The position numbers were made by a program, and so were the translations under genes. Below the pieces are notes generated by a model. The model did no database searches. It was not told where the DNA came from and saw only the letters and a program-made list of their open reading frames with translations. A stretch of DNA of 34,190 nucleotides. Origin: DASUZB01 sp036377075 (lineage in GTDB: Bacteria; Actinomycetota; CALGFH01). How positions within the stretch are numbered: the stretch's first letter is position 1; each line of letters opens with the position of its first letter. Positions 11,034 to 19,324 of this stretch are shown piece by piece. The stretch lies in the NCBI GenBank assembly GCA_036377075.1, contig DASUZB010000160.1:1-34190 (forward strand), written 5' to 3'.

Positions 11034-11948
11034 TCACCGGTGGGACTCGGCGGTCGCCTCGGCGAAGTCCGCCACGGCGGCGCGCAGGGCGGCGTCGCGC
11101 ATGCGGCTGCCCAGCTCGGCGAGCGCCTCGAGGGTCTCGCGCGCCCTGGTCCGCGCCTCCGGGTTGCGCTGGCGCACCAGCGGCGCCACCACCTGCTCGA
11201 ACAGGGCCGCCTCGCGCTCGGCGAAGATCTTGTACATGCGCAGGTGCCTGGCCTCCAGCCCGTAGTCCGCCAGGTCGCGGGCGAGCCGCAGCACCACCAG
11301 GTCCTCGCCGTCGTACCAGCTCCCCCGCTCCCCGGTCCCGCGCGCGATGATGAGCCCGAACTCCTCGAGCTCGGCGAGCCGGTCGACGGTGGTGCCGGCC
11401 GCCCGGCAGAGCTCCTCGCGGCTGAACTGCGCGTCCGACGGGGGCGCGCCGGAGAGCAGCCCGCGGGCCACCGGGGCGGCCTGCGTGGACGGCGCGGCCT
11501 CGGGGACGTGCCGCCGGCCGGTGCCGGCCGCCGCGCCCGTCGCCGCCGCCCCGTCGGGGGCCGGGCTGGTTGGCTCAGGCGCGCCAGCCCCGGCCGCGTG
11601 CGGTTGCCTGCCCGCCTGCTCGAGGTCGGCGAGGCGCTCGCGGATCACCCGCAGGGGCAGGTACTGGTCGCGCTGGGCGCGCAGCACGAAGCGGAGCCTG
11701 GCGATGTCGTCCTCGGAGAACTTGCGGTAGCCGGAGGCCGAGCGGCGCGGGTGGACCAGCCCGGCGCCCTCGAGGAAACGGATCTTGGAGACGGTGATGT
11801 CGGGGAACTCCGGCTTGAGCAGCGCCATGACCTCGCCGATGCTCATCGTCTGGTCCTTCGGCGCCGAGGACCGGGCGGCGCGGTCCTGCGACCCCGCGCC
11901 ACCGCCTGGCAGCGTGGCCGCGTCGCGCCCGACCGGGTCGGCCATCAT
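11034..11948 (-). CDS. ftsR: MerR-family regulator, FtsR/Rv1828-like
   Basis: This 304-residue regulator has an N-terminal MerR helix-turn-helix starting at about residue 35: MSIGEVMALLKPEFPDITVSKIRFLE, then GLVHPRRSASGYRKFSEDDIARLRFVLRAQRDQYLPLRVIRERL. A Pro/Ala/Gly linker leads to a second helical domain with a degenerate DNA-binding-like segment (FSREELCRAAGTTVDRLAELEEFGLI). This two-domain architecture and the position next to garA match Rv1828 and FtsR of Corynebacterium, an activator of ftsZ; I infer orthology. ATG 11948 lies 2 nt after the garA stop and is followed at once by a second ATG, so translation is likely coupled. A later Met (at MSIGEVM) would also suit the domain. Transcription probably starts at the garA promoter. 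Confidence 0.9.
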   Translation of the reverse strand: MMADPVGRDAATLPGGGAGSQDRAARSSAPKDQTMSIGEVMALLKPEFPDITVSKIRFLEGAGLVHPRRSASGYRKFSEDDIARLRFVLRAQRDQYLPLRVIRERLADLEQAGRQPHAAGAGAPEPTSPAPDGAAATGAAAGTGRRHVPEAAPSTQAAPVARGLLSGAPPSDAQFSREELCRAAGTTVDRLAELEEFGLIIARGTGERGSWYDGEDLVVLRLARDLADYGLEARHLRMYKIFAEREAALFEQVVAPLVRQRNPEARTRARETLEALAELGSRMRDAALRAAVADFAEATAESHR

Positions 11949-11950
11949 GG

Positions 11951-12475
11951 CTATCCCGACCCTGCTCCCGTTCCAGGGCCCGCCCCGGTGGTGGCGCCCG
12001 GCCGGCCGCCGGCGAAGAACACCAGCTTGAACTTGCCGATCTGCAGCTCGTCGCCGCCCACCAGCTCGCCGTCCTCGACCCGCTCGCGGTTCAGGTAGGT
12101 GCCGTTGAGCGAGCCGACGTCGTAGACGCTGAAGCCGTTGGGGGTGCGGCGGATCTCGGCGTGCCGCCGCGACACGGTGATGTCGTCGAGGAAGATGTCG
12201 CTCTCGGGGTGGCGCCCGGCCGTGATGACCTCCTTGTCCAGCAGGAAGCGGCTGCCGGCGTTGGGCCCGCGGCGGACCACCAGCATGGCCGTGCCCTCGC
12301 GCAGCTCCTCGACCGGAGCGGCGACCTCCTCCTCGACCTCAGCCTCCAGGTCGGTGGCGGCCAGGTTGATGGTGGTGGTCGAGTCGTCGGCGGGGGACGA
12401 CGCCAGCGCGGCGCCACAATTCGCGCAGAAGTGGGCGCCTTCTGGGTTCTTGTGACCGCACTGGGTGCAGAACAT
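11951..12475 (-). CDS. garA: FHA-domain protein, GarA/OdhI-like, with N-terminal zinc ribbon
   Basis: This 174-residue protein is a likely phospho-switch of the GarA/OdhI type, which in other actinobacteria inhibits 2-oxoglutarate dehydrogenase and adjusts glutamate metabolism after Ser/Thr kinase action. A zinc ribbon (Cys3, 6, 17, 20 in FCTQCG...FCANCG) is followed by a Thr cluster, STTTINLA at 32-39, where GarA carries its ETTS phosphorylation motif. Then comes an acidic linker and an FHA domain (about 64-155) with GRHPESD at 87-93, SRRH at 102-105 and GSLNGTYLN at 121-129, the phosphothreonine-binding residues. The zinc ribbon is absent from classical GarA. ATG 12475 is chosen over 12577 because of the GGAGGGCGG site just upstream. 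It lies between gcvH and the ftsR-like gene, as in mycobacteria, and has its own promoter. Confidence 0.92.
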   Translation of the reverse strand: MFCTQCGHKNPEGAHFCANCGAALASSPADDSTTTINLAATDLEAEVEEEVAAPVEELREGTAMLVVRRGPNAGSRFLLDKEVITAGRHPESDIFLDDITVSRRHAEIRRTPNGFSVYDVGSLNGTYLNRERVEDGELVGGDELQIGKFKLVFFAGGRPGATTGAGPGTGAGSG

Positions 12476-12510
12476 TCCGCCCTCCGGGCTCTGGCATGGT
12501 ACGAAGGCTG

Positions 12511-12540
12511 ACTGTAGATGACCGCTTGAAATCGGGTCAA
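12511..12540 (-). promoter_or_regulatory. Sigma-A-type promoter of garA
   Basis: On the minus strand TTGACC (12540-12535) and TACAGT (12516-12511) are 18 bp apart, placing the start near 12504 and giving a leader of about 29 nt that contains the garA ribosome site. It lies in the 111-bp gap after gcvH and probably drives garA, the ftsR-like gene and perhaps the carboxypeptidase gene. Confidence 0.7.
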
Positions 12541-12586
12541 CGGAAACGGGCTGCTCGCACGGCCGGCCGGTGAGCACGCCTCGACC

Positions 12587-12976
12587 CTACTGCTCGGCCA
12601 CCATGTCACGATACGCGCCGGCGTCCATCAGCCGGTCGGCCTCGCTGGCGTCGGTCATCGTGAGCGCCACCAGCCACCCCTCGCCGTACGGGTCGGAATT
12701 GATGATCTCCGGGCTCTTGTCGAGCTGCTCGTTGCGCTCGGCGATGGTCCCGCTCAGCGGGCTGTAGATGTCGGAGACCGACTTGGTCGACTCCACCTCC
12801 CCGAACGTCTCGCCGGCGGTGACGGTCGTGCCCACCGGCGGGATGTCGACGTAGACGATGTCACCGAGCGCGTCCTGGGCGTAGTGGGTGATCCCGACCA
12901 CGGCCCGGTCGCCCTCGATCCTGGCCCACTCGTGCTCCTCCGTGTACTTCAGGTCCTCCGGGTACGTCTCGCTCAT
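12587..12976 (-). CDS. gcvH: Glycine cleavage system H protein
   Basis: Lipoyl carrier of the glycine cleavage system, shuttling the aminomethyl group from GcvP to GcvT. The 129-residue protein is a single lipoyl-type domain: LKYTEEHEWARIEGDRAVVGITHYAQDALGDIVYVD, then GEVESTKSVSDIYSPLSG with the lipoylated Lys65. The ATG at 12976 has GGGGAGGAG just upstream; the in-frame ATG at 12997 lies before that ribosome site. The C-terminal WLVALTMTDASEADRLMDAGAYRDM is typical. It is separated by 290 bp from the vanW gene and by 111 bp from garA, so it may be its own unit, though I see no strong promoter. Its partner gcvP is in the window on the other strand; gcvT is not. Confidence 0.97.
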   Translation of the reverse strand: MSETYPEDLKYTEEHEWARIEGDRAVVGITHYAQDALGDIVYVDIPPVGTTVTAGETFGEVESTKSVSDIYSPLSGTIAERNEQLDKSPEIINSDPYGEGWLVALTMTDASEADRLMDAGAYRDMVAEQ

Positions 12977-13266
12977 GCCGCTCCTCCCCTTGTCCATCCG
13001 GGGCTACCGCCGACTGCCCCGCGGGCAGTGCGACTGTGCCGGGGCCACGACTCACTCCCATGGTGCAGGCTTCATTCCGCTACGTGAGCCCCGGACCCCG
13101 CTCGCGCGGCGGCCGACGCTGCCGGTCGGGCGGGCGGAGTGCGCGCCAAATGCTCCACCGGCGCGGTAGCCAAGCACAGCGGCCGTCCTCGCGCCAGGAT
13201 GCCCTCCGGGCCGGCGGGACGCACGCCCGAGGCTCCCCAGCCGCCCGCGCCCCGGCCCTGCCCGGC
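12977..13266. other. Intergenic stretch between vanW and gcvH
   Basis: No supported gene lies here. A small hairpin (CTGCCC at 13014-13019, GGGCAG at 13023-13028, loop CGC) lies in the leader region of gcvH. A tRNA-like string GGCGCGGTAGCCAAGC near 13157 lacks an anticodon stem and a T-loop. I could not define a promoter with both hexamers. Confidence 0.5.
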
Positions 13267-15774
13267 TCACGCCCCCGGGCCCAGGGGCGGGCCGGGCAGC
13301 GGCCCCGGCGGCTTGGTGCCGCGGCGTACCACCTTGCTCCAGGGGACGTAGTTGGAGACGAAGCTGTCCTTGCGCACCACCTGGCCGGCGTGGGTCACGG
13401 TGCGGTGGACGGTGACGTCGAACCCTGCCGAGCCGGCGCTCACGACCTGCTGCTCCCCGAGCGGCAACGTCGGGTCGTCCTCGAACCTCGTCGGCGGGCT
13501 GCGGAAGTTGTACGGGTTCGAGGTGCTGAAGTCGACGTGGTAGCCGCGCGAGGTCGACCAGAGGGTCACGTTCATGGTCGCCGGCGTGGCGTACGCGGTG
13601 ATGAAGATGCCGAAGGGCGAGTCGTTGCGGAACTTCAGGTCCGTCCCCGGCCAGTTGAGGGTCGCGTCCCTGCCCATCGGGTAGTGGCTGATGTGGAGGC
13701 TGTGGTTGCGCCGCTCGACCACCGGCAGGCCGGCGAAGAAGACGGCGTTGAACATGGTGGTGCCCGCCTGGCAGACGCCGCCGCCGAGGCCGGGCACGAT
13801 CTCGCCGTCCTTGATCACCTTGGCGGTGCGGTAGCCCTTGGCCGGGGTGCGCTCGCCGGTGGCGCCGTTCATCGAGAACACCTGGCCGGGCAGGACCAGC
13901 TGGCGGTTCACCGCCGCGGCGATCAGCGAGATGTTGTGCACCCTGGGCGCGTCCGAGGAGCTGAACGTGGTGGTGAACGACGAGATCTTCTCCTCGACGC
14001 CGAGCGCCCTGGCGGCCTCGGTGGTCAGCTTCGGCTTGGTGGTGGTCACCGGCAGGGCCGCCGTCCGCGCGGCGCCGGCCTTGCCGCCGGCGGCGAGGAG
14101 CGCCGCCGCGGCCTTGGCAGGGTCGGCGACGCGGCCGGCGGCCGCGGGCAGCAGGCGGACGTGGTCGCCGGCCGGCTCGAAGCGGGCGTCGTGCGGCTTG
14201 GTGTAGGCGAACGGCGCGCGCTGCCGCAGCAGGCCGTCGAGCGCCTCGGGCACCAGCTCCACCACCAGGCGGCCGCCGCGCACCTGCGCGCGGACCCGCG
14301 GCGCCAGCTCGGCGGGCTGCAGGGTGGCGCTGTGGCCGGCGACGGTCACGGTCAGCGGCGCGGAGAGCAGCTTACGGGCCTGGTCGGCGGCCGCCTGGGC
14401 GGCCGCCTGGTCGACCGTGGGGCGCTGCTCCGAGACCGGCAGGGCGACCTCGGCACCGGCGGGGAGGCCGGCCGCGGCCGCCAGCGTCCGCCGCGCCCCC
14501 GCCGGGTCGACGCCCCTGCCGGGCGTGCCCGGCAGCAGCTCCACGGTGGTGCCGTCGAGGCGCAGCGCCGGCTCGCGGATGGGCCGGCGGACCTGCCCGT
14601 CGAGCCTGGCCACCGCCTGCTCGACGCCGTGGTCGTCCAGCCGCACCCTCCACGCGAGGTCGACCCCGCCGAACCAGCTCCGCAGCCGGCCCAGGTCGAA
14701 GGGGCCGGAGCGGCCCACCGCGAAGGCGGCGGCGACGCTGCCGTCGAGGTCGAGCCGGACACCGGCCTGCGAACGCGGCAGCTCCACCCGGCCCGTCTCG
14801 GCGCGCAGCACCAGCGGCCGCGCCTCGACCTGCGCGGCCGCCGCGGCCAGCCGCCCGCGGGCAGCCTCCCGGTTGAGCCCGCCGAGGTCGACCCCGCCGA
14901 CGCTGACGCCACGGCGGACCGCGCCGGCGGCCAGCGCCGTGTCCACCCCGAGCAGCCCGAGCGCCAGGACGGGGACGAGCGCGGCGGCGAGCAGCGAGCG
15001 CGGCGCGGCGAGCAGGCGGCCCCTCCCGCTGGCCGCCGGCTGCGCCGGCGCGGTCGCCGGCGGCGGCCGCGCGGGCACCCGCTCCATCACCTGGGTCGCC
15101 TGCCGCGGCGCGGCCGGCTGCCACGGGTCCGACGGCCACGAGGCGCCCTCCTGCCCCGCGGCCGCGCCGTTGCGCTCGCGCGCCGGTCGGTCCGCCGGCC
15201 GTGCCGGCGCGACCAGGTAGCCTCGCACCAGCGGCCCGGGCACGGCCGGGGTCGCCGGCGCCCTCGCCCCGGCCTCGGCGGGCTCGGCGTCGACGCGGGC
15301 GGTGGCCTCCGGCCCGACCTCGGCGGGCTCGGCGTCCCCGCCGGCCTCGGCCTTGGCGGCGAGCGCGGACTCGGCGTCCAGCACGCCCGCGGGCTCCCCG
15401 GCCGGCCGGGGCACGGGCGTTGCCTTCTCCGGAGCCGCCTCGGGCCGCTCGCGCCTGGTCAGGGTGCGCAGCGAGGTGACGGGGGGCTTCGGTGGGGTGT
15501 CCGACCCACTGCCCGGCTCGGCCGTGGGGGCCGAGCGGGCGGGCGGCACAACCGGGTCGGCCGCTCCGTTGGTCGGCGGATCGACGACCGCGATGGCGGG
15601 CTCCTTCCTCTGCGCGCTGGGCGCGGGCCGGTTCGTGGCGGCGCCCGCGGGCCGCGCCGAGGGGTCGTCGGCGGGCCAGAGGAAGTCGGCGGGCTCCGAA
15701 TCGTCGGGACTGGGGGGTTGAGCGTATGGGCCAGCCGCGATGCAGGCAATCACGCGCAGGTCACAGCAGGGCAA
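13267..15774 (-). CDS. VanW-family protein with peptidoglycan-binding-like repeats
   Basis: A large envelope protein of about 835 residues. Residues 1-255 are a low-complexity Pro/Ala/Glu-rich cytoplasmic region, and 260-282 are a single membrane helix (LLAAALVPVLALGLLGVDTA). The exterior part begins VRRGVSVGGVDLGGLNREAARGRLA, the start typical of YoaR-type putative peptidoglycan-binding domains, which appear twice. The C-terminal VanW domain (about 595-790) has ISSFTTTF, LPGQVFSMNG, GYRTAKVIKDGEIVPGLGGG, VCQAGTTMFNAVFFAGL, ERRNHSLHISHYPMGRDAT and FRNDSPF. VanW proteins occur with glycopeptide-resistance and cell-wall genes, but their activity is not established; nothing else here suggests vancomycin resistance. 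The start is uncertain: TTG 15774 and GTG 15753 both lack a good ribosome site. It follows the nucleotidyltransferase gene by 13 nt and is probably cotranscribed. Confidence 0.9.
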   Translation of the reverse strand: MPCCDLRVIACIAAGPYAQPPSPDDSEPADFLWPADDPSARPAGAATNRPAPSAQRKEPAIAVVDPPTNGAADPVVPPARSAPTAEPGSGSDTPPKPPVTSLRTLTRRERPEAAPEKATPVPRPAGEPAGVLDAESALAAKAEAGGDAEPAEVGPEATARVDAEPAEAGARAPATPAVPGPLVRGYLVAPARPADRPARERNGAAAGQEGASWPSDPWQPAAPRQATQVMERVPARPPPATAPAQPAASGRGRLLAAPRSLLAAALVPVLALGLLGVDTALAAGAVRRGVSVGGVDLGGLNREAARGRLAAAAAQVEARPLVLRAETGRVELPRSQAGVRLDLDGSVAAAFAVGRSGPFDLGRLRSWFGGVDLAWRVRLDDHGVEQAVARLDGQVRRPIREPALRLDGTTVELLPGTPGRGVDPAGARRTLAAAAGLPAGAEVALPVSEQRPTVDQAAAQAAADQARKLLSAPLTVTVAGHSATLQPAELAPRVRAQVRGGRLVVELVPEALDGLLRQRAPFAYTKPHDARFEPAGDHVRLLPAAAGRVADPAKAAAALLAAGGKAGAARTAALPVTTTKPKLTTEAARALGVEEKISSFTTTFSSSDAPRVHNISLIAAAVNRQLVLPGQVFSMNGATGERTPAKGYRTAKVIKDGEIVPGLGGGVCQAGTTMFNAVFFAGLPVVERRNHSLHISHYPMGRDATLNWPGTDLKFRNDSPFGIFITAYATPATMNVTLWSTSRGYHVDFSTSNPYNFRSPPTRFEDDPTLPLGEQQVVSAGSAGFDVTVHRTVTHAGQVVRKDSFVSNYVPWSKVVRRGTKPPGPLPGPPLGPGA

Positions 15775-15787
15775 CGATGAGCGCGGC

Positions 15788-18307
15788 TCAGCCTTGGTCG
15801 GTCACCCTCCTGACCAGGGCCTCGTACTCCTCCAGGAGGGCGCGGGCGGCGGCCTCGCTGCCCGCCTCGGCCCACACGTGGGTGAACGGCTCGGTGGTGT
15901 CGGGGATCACCAGGACCCAGTCGGCGTCGGCGCCCTTCTCCCTGCCCGCCGGGTAGGCCTTGAGCCCGTCGACGTCCAGGGTCGGCAGGCCCTTGGTCGC
16001 CTCGACCACCTGGCGCATGACCGCGCCCTTCAGCTCCCAGGGGGTGGGCACGCGGGCGCGCACCACGTGCGACTCGGGCAGGGCGGTGACCGCCTCGGCC
16101 AGGCTGACGCGCTGGGCGGCGAGCATCTCGAGCAGCTTCCCGAACGACATCAGGGCGTCGTAGACGGGGTGCAGCGCCGGGAACACGTAGCCGCCGCCCT
16201 CGGCGCCGGCGAAGACCACGTCGTCGTCCTGGGCGGCGCTCATGATCGCGCTCGCGGCGAGCTTGCTGTCCAGCACCCGCCAGCCGCGCCGCGCGGCCAG
16301 CTCCGTCGCCCGCCTGGTGGTGGAGACCGGCAGCGCGATGGTGCCGCGCGGCGACGACTGCACCACCAGGTCGACGTAGAGCAGCAGCGCCCTGGCCAGC
16401 GGGATCACCCGGCCGCTGCCGTCCACCACCATGAGCCGCTCGGCGACCGCGTCGAAGCGCACCCCGAGGTCCGCGCCGGACGTGGTGACCAGCCGGGCGA
16501 GGCGGGCCACGTCGCGCTCGCGCTGCCCCTCCGACGGAGCCACGCGGTCCTCGTCGAGCTGGCCGTTGACCACCAGGGAGTCGAGGCCGAAGCGCGGCAC
16601 CACGTACGGCAGCAGCAGCGAGCTGGTGCCGCCGCCGGCGTCGATCACCACCTTGAAGCCCCGCTGCCGCACCGCGGCGACGTCCAGCGCGGCGACCAGG
16701 GCGGCGGTGTAGCGCTCCACCGCGCGCGGCGGGTACGCCAGCTCGCCCATCTCGCGGCCGAAGGCGCGCCGGAACTCCTCGCGGTTGTAGGTGCGCTCGA
16801 CCTTGCGCTTGGCGCTGTCGTCGAGGTCGGTGCCGTCGTCGCCGAACACGGCGATCTGGATCCCCTGGCTGTCGCCCGGCGCGGTGCGCACGTACATGCC
16901 GCCCGACCCGCCCGCCATGGTGGTGGCGAAGCGCAGCGCCGGCGCCGGGGCGAGCTCCAGGTCGTCGCAGTGGACCCCGGTCGCGTTCAACCCGGCGATC
17001 AGCGCCCGCTTGAACGCCCGCGAGACGCGGCTGGCGTCGCGCGCGAGCGTAACCCTCGACCCCTTCTTGAGGGTCGACCCGAAGGCCAGCGCCACCCGCA
17101 GGGCGAGCTCGGGGGTGACGTCGATGTTGGCGAGGCCGGTGACGCCGCCCTCGGAGAAGAGCGTGCGCGCGCCCCGGCCCTCCCAGATGATCGACTTGGT
17201 GACCACCGCGCCCGGCTCGACCGTCTTGAACGGGTAGACCTTGACGTCGGGCCGCAGGACCGCGCCCTGGCCGACGTTGGCGTTGTCGCCGACCACCACG
17301 CCGTCCTCGACCCGGCCGTTGCGGTGCACGTCGGCGCCGCGGCCGATGACGCAGCCACGAAGGTGCGCGCCCGGGCCGACGTACGCGTTGTCCTGCACCA
17401 CCGCGCGGTGCAGGAAGGCACCCTCCTTGACCACCACGTTCGCGCCGACGACGGTGTACTCGCGCAGGGTCGCGCCCGCCTCCACCTTGGCGAAGTCGCC
17501 GATCAGGATGGGCGCGTGGAGGATCGCGTCCGGGTCGACCTCGGCGCCCTCGCCCAGCCACACGCCCCGCCGCACCTCGAAGCCGCGCACCTCGAGGCGC
17601 ACCTTGCCGTCGAGGATGTCCTGGTGGGCGCGGCGGTAGGCGTCCAGGGTGCCGACGTCCTCCCAGTAGCCCTCGGCCACCCACGCGTACAGCGGCGCGC
17701 CCTTGCTCAGCAGCGTGGGGAACACGTCGTCGGCGAAGTCGGACGGGCCCCCGTCGGGGATGTAGTCGAAGATCTCCGGCTCCAGCACGTAGATGCCGGT
17801 GTTGATGGTGTCGGAGAAGACCTGGCCCCAGTGCGGCTTCTCGAGGAACCGCTCGATGCGCCCGTCGTCCTCGGTGATCACGATGCCGAACTCGAGCGGG
17901 TTCTCCATCCGCTTGGTGACCACCGTGGCCATGGCGCCGCGCTCGCGGTGGAAGGTGACCGCCTCGTTGAGGTCGATGTCGGTGAGGGCGTCGCCGGAGA
18001 CCACCACGAACGTCTCGCGCAGCTGCTCGGCCGCGTTCCTGACGCTGCCGGCGGTGCCGAGCGGGCGCGGCTCGGTGGCGTACTTCAGGTCGACGCCCAT
18101 GTCGGAGCCGTCGCCGAAGTAGTTGCGCACCTGGCTGGCGAGGAACTGCACGGTCACGACGATGTCGTGGACGCCCTGGTTGCTGACGTGCCGGACGATG
18201 TGCTCCATGATCGGCCGGTTGGCGAGGGGCAGCATCGGCTTGGGCTGGTTCGCGGTGAGCGGGCGCAGGCGCGTGCCCTCGCCCCCCGCCATGATCACGG
18301 CCTTCAT
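15788..18307 (-). CDS. Sugar-1-phosphate nucleotidyltransferase / degenerate phosphomannomutase fusion
   Basis: This 839-residue, three-part protein is of the kind annotated mannose-1-phosphate guanylyltransferase in actinobacteria. Part 1 (1-235) is an NDP-sugar pyrophosphorylase: MAGGEGTRLRPLTANQPKPM at 7-26, VSGDALTDIDL with the metal Asp, and FLEKPHWGQVFSDTINTGIY. Part 2 (about 245-370) is a left-handed beta-helix of hexapeptide repeats (VVGANVVVKEGAFL, VGDNANVGQGAVL). Part 3 (380-839) has the phosphohexomutase fold, but all four active loops are altered: the TASHNP serine loop reads RTAPGDSQ, the metal loop DGDGDR reads DAVAER, the sugar loop GExSGH reads GAEGGGY, and the phosphate loop RPSGTEP reads IPDTTEP. 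The mutase half is therefore probably not catalytic and may be regulatory. The nucleotide and sugar used cannot be read from the sequence. ATG 18307 follows GGGAGG. Confidence 0.9.
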   Translation of the reverse strand: MKAVIMAGGEGTRLRPLTANQPKPMLPLANRPIMEHIVRHVSNQGVHDIVVTVQFLASQVRNYFGDGSDMGVDLKYATEPRPLGTAGSVRNAAEQLRETFVVVSGDALTDIDLNEAVTFHRERGAMATVVTKRMENPLEFGIVITEDDGRIERFLEKPHWGQVFSDTINTGIYVLEPEIFDYIPDGGPSDFADDVFPTLLSKGAPLYAWVAEGYWEDVGTLDAYRRAHQDILDGKVRLEVRGFEVRRGVWLGEGAEVDPDAILHAPILIGDFAKVEAGATLREYTVVGANVVVKEGAFLHRAVVQDNAYVGPGAHLRGCVIGRGADVHRNGRVEDGVVVGDNANVGQGAVLRPDVKVYPFKTVEPGAVVTKSIIWEGRGARTLFSEGGVTGLANIDVTPELALRVALAFGSTLKKGSRVTLARDASRVSRAFKRALIAGLNATGVHCDDLELAPAPALRFATTMAGGSGGMYVRTAPGDSQGIQIAVFGDDGTDLDDSAKRKVERTYNREEFRRAFGREMGELAYPPRAVERYTAALVAALDVAAVRQRGFKVVIDAGGGTSSLLLPYVVPRFGLDSLVVNGQLDEDRVAPSEGQRERDVARLARLVTTSGADLGVRFDAVAERLMVVDGSGRVIPLARALLLYVDLVVQSSPRGTIALPVSTTRRATELAARRGWRVLDSKLAASAIMSAAQDDDVVFAGAEGGGYVFPALHPVYDALMSFGKLLEMLAAQRVSLAEAVTALPESHVVRARVPTPWELKGAVMRQVVEATKGLPTLDVDGLKAYPAGREKGADADWVLVIPDTTEPFTHVWAEAGSEAAARALLEEYEALVRRVTDQG

Positions 18308-18467
18308 CTCGCGCTGCCTCCCTGCTCGCTGGCGCGGCGGCGGCCAGGTGGGGCGCCCACGCGCGCGTCTCGCCAGGACGGGTCGGTCAGCACCCTACCG
18401 GAACGTCACGACGGGGAGCCTGGGCGCGGCCCTCGGGTCGTGCGCCCGGCGCCACCGGACATGGCGG

Positions 18468-19130
18468 CTACCCTCCGGACCGAGCCGCTCGAAGCCCTTG
18501 CACGGCCATTCTGACGTAAACCACCCCAGCCACGTAGTACAGGACGACCCCGAACGCGAGCAAGGCCAGCCCGAGGGCGTGGGCGGCGCCGGCGACGGCC
18601 ACGCCGGTCTCCCCCAGCGCCAGGATGGGCAGGGCGAACAGCAGCACCAGGGTGGCGGCCTTGCCGACCCAGACCACCTCGGGCGGGCGCACCCCGCGGC
18701 TGGCGAGCAGCGGGAAGCCGGCCAGCAGCAGCAGGTCGCGGCCGACCAGCAGCAGCACCGCCACCAGCGGCAGCACGCCGCGGACCAGCAGGGCGATCGT
18801 CACCGAGGCGATCAGCAGCCGGTCGGCGAACGGGTCCATCAGCTGCCCCAGCCGCGAGACCGAGCCGGTGCGCCGGGCCAGCCAGCCGTCGACCCAGTCG
18901 GTGCTGCCGACCACCGCGGTCAGCCACAGCCCCACGCCCCAGCGGCCGTGGGCGAGCAGCCAGGCGCAGACCGGCATCAGCAGCAGCCGGGTCAAGGTGA
19001 TGACGTTGGGCGCGGTCAGGATCGCGCTCATCCGCTCCCCGCCGGCCCTGGGGCGGTCGGCCTCCCCCGCGGAAGGCGCGGCGTCCAGGGTCTCGCCCCC
19101 GGTGGGCTCGGGCTCGCCAAGCTGGCTCAT
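18468..19130 (-). CDS. pgsA: CDP-alcohol phosphatidyltransferase (PgsA-like)
   Basis: An integral membrane enzyme that transfers a phosphatidyl group from CDP-diacylglycerol to an alcohol, probably glycerol 3-phosphate or a similar acceptor. The family signature is complete: DWVDGWLARRTGSVSRLGQLMDPFAD splits as DxxDG(2)AR(8)G(3)D(3)D. The preceding APNVITLTRLLLMP is the usual N-terminal helix. Four to five further hydrophobic segments follow, and the C-terminus is Arg-rich. From ATG 19130 it has 220 residues, with an acidic 33-residue preface; ATG 19031 (GGGGAG 3 nt upstream) would give 187, nearer to the classical PgsA start. A TAGCTT at 19137-19142 (minus), 6 nt before the first ATG, would fit a leaderless message. 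The position upstream of the gcvH block recalls Rv1822 (pgsA2). The exact phospholipid product is not determined. Confidence 0.88.
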   Translation of the reverse strand: MSQLGEPEPTGGETLDAAPSAGEADRPRAGGERMSAILTAPNVITLTRLLLMPVCAWLLAHGRWGVGLWLTAVVGSTDWVDGWLARRTGSVSRLGQLMDPFADRLLIASVTIALLVRGVLPLVAVLLLVGRDLLLLAGFPLLASRGVRPPEVVWVGKAATLVLLFALPILALGETGVAVAGAAHALGLALLAFGVVLYYVAGVVYVRMAVQGLRAARSGG

Positions 19131-19163
19131 GCAAGGAAGCTAGCACCCTTTACTCAAACGGTC

Positions 19164-19269
19164 GGTGGGCCTGCGCCGCTCTGTGCGCTGGCTTCCCCCG
19201 TCGCTCCGTCGTCGCCAGGGGCTCCTCCCTCGCTCCTGAAGTCCAGCCAGCGCGCGGCTCCGGCCCACC
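19164..19269. repeat. Long imperfect inverted repeat upstream of pgsA
   Basis: GGTGGGCC (19164-19171) and GCGCTGGCT (19185-19193) are mirrored by AGCCAGCGC (19245-19253) and GGCCCACC (19262-19269), with the middles of the arms partly unpaired and a loop of about 51 nt. It fills most of the 194-bp gap between the HExxH-protein gene and pgsA. It could be a factor-independent terminator for the upstream gene or a leader structure; no U-tract is present. Confidence 0.5.
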
Positions 19270-19324
19270 TCCCTAAACCGAAGCCGCGTACCGGAGCCGC
19301 GTGCGGCTGCGGGCCACCGCCCTT

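Noticed and set aside
13150..13230. tRNA-like string GGCGCGGTAGCCAAGC
   Set aside because: No anticodon stem, no TTC-type T-loop and no matching acceptor strand could be found.
13267..15774. Vancomycin-resistance operon
   Set aside because: VanW-domain proteins are common in actinobacteria without resistance; no vanHAX, vanS/R or ligase gene is nearby.
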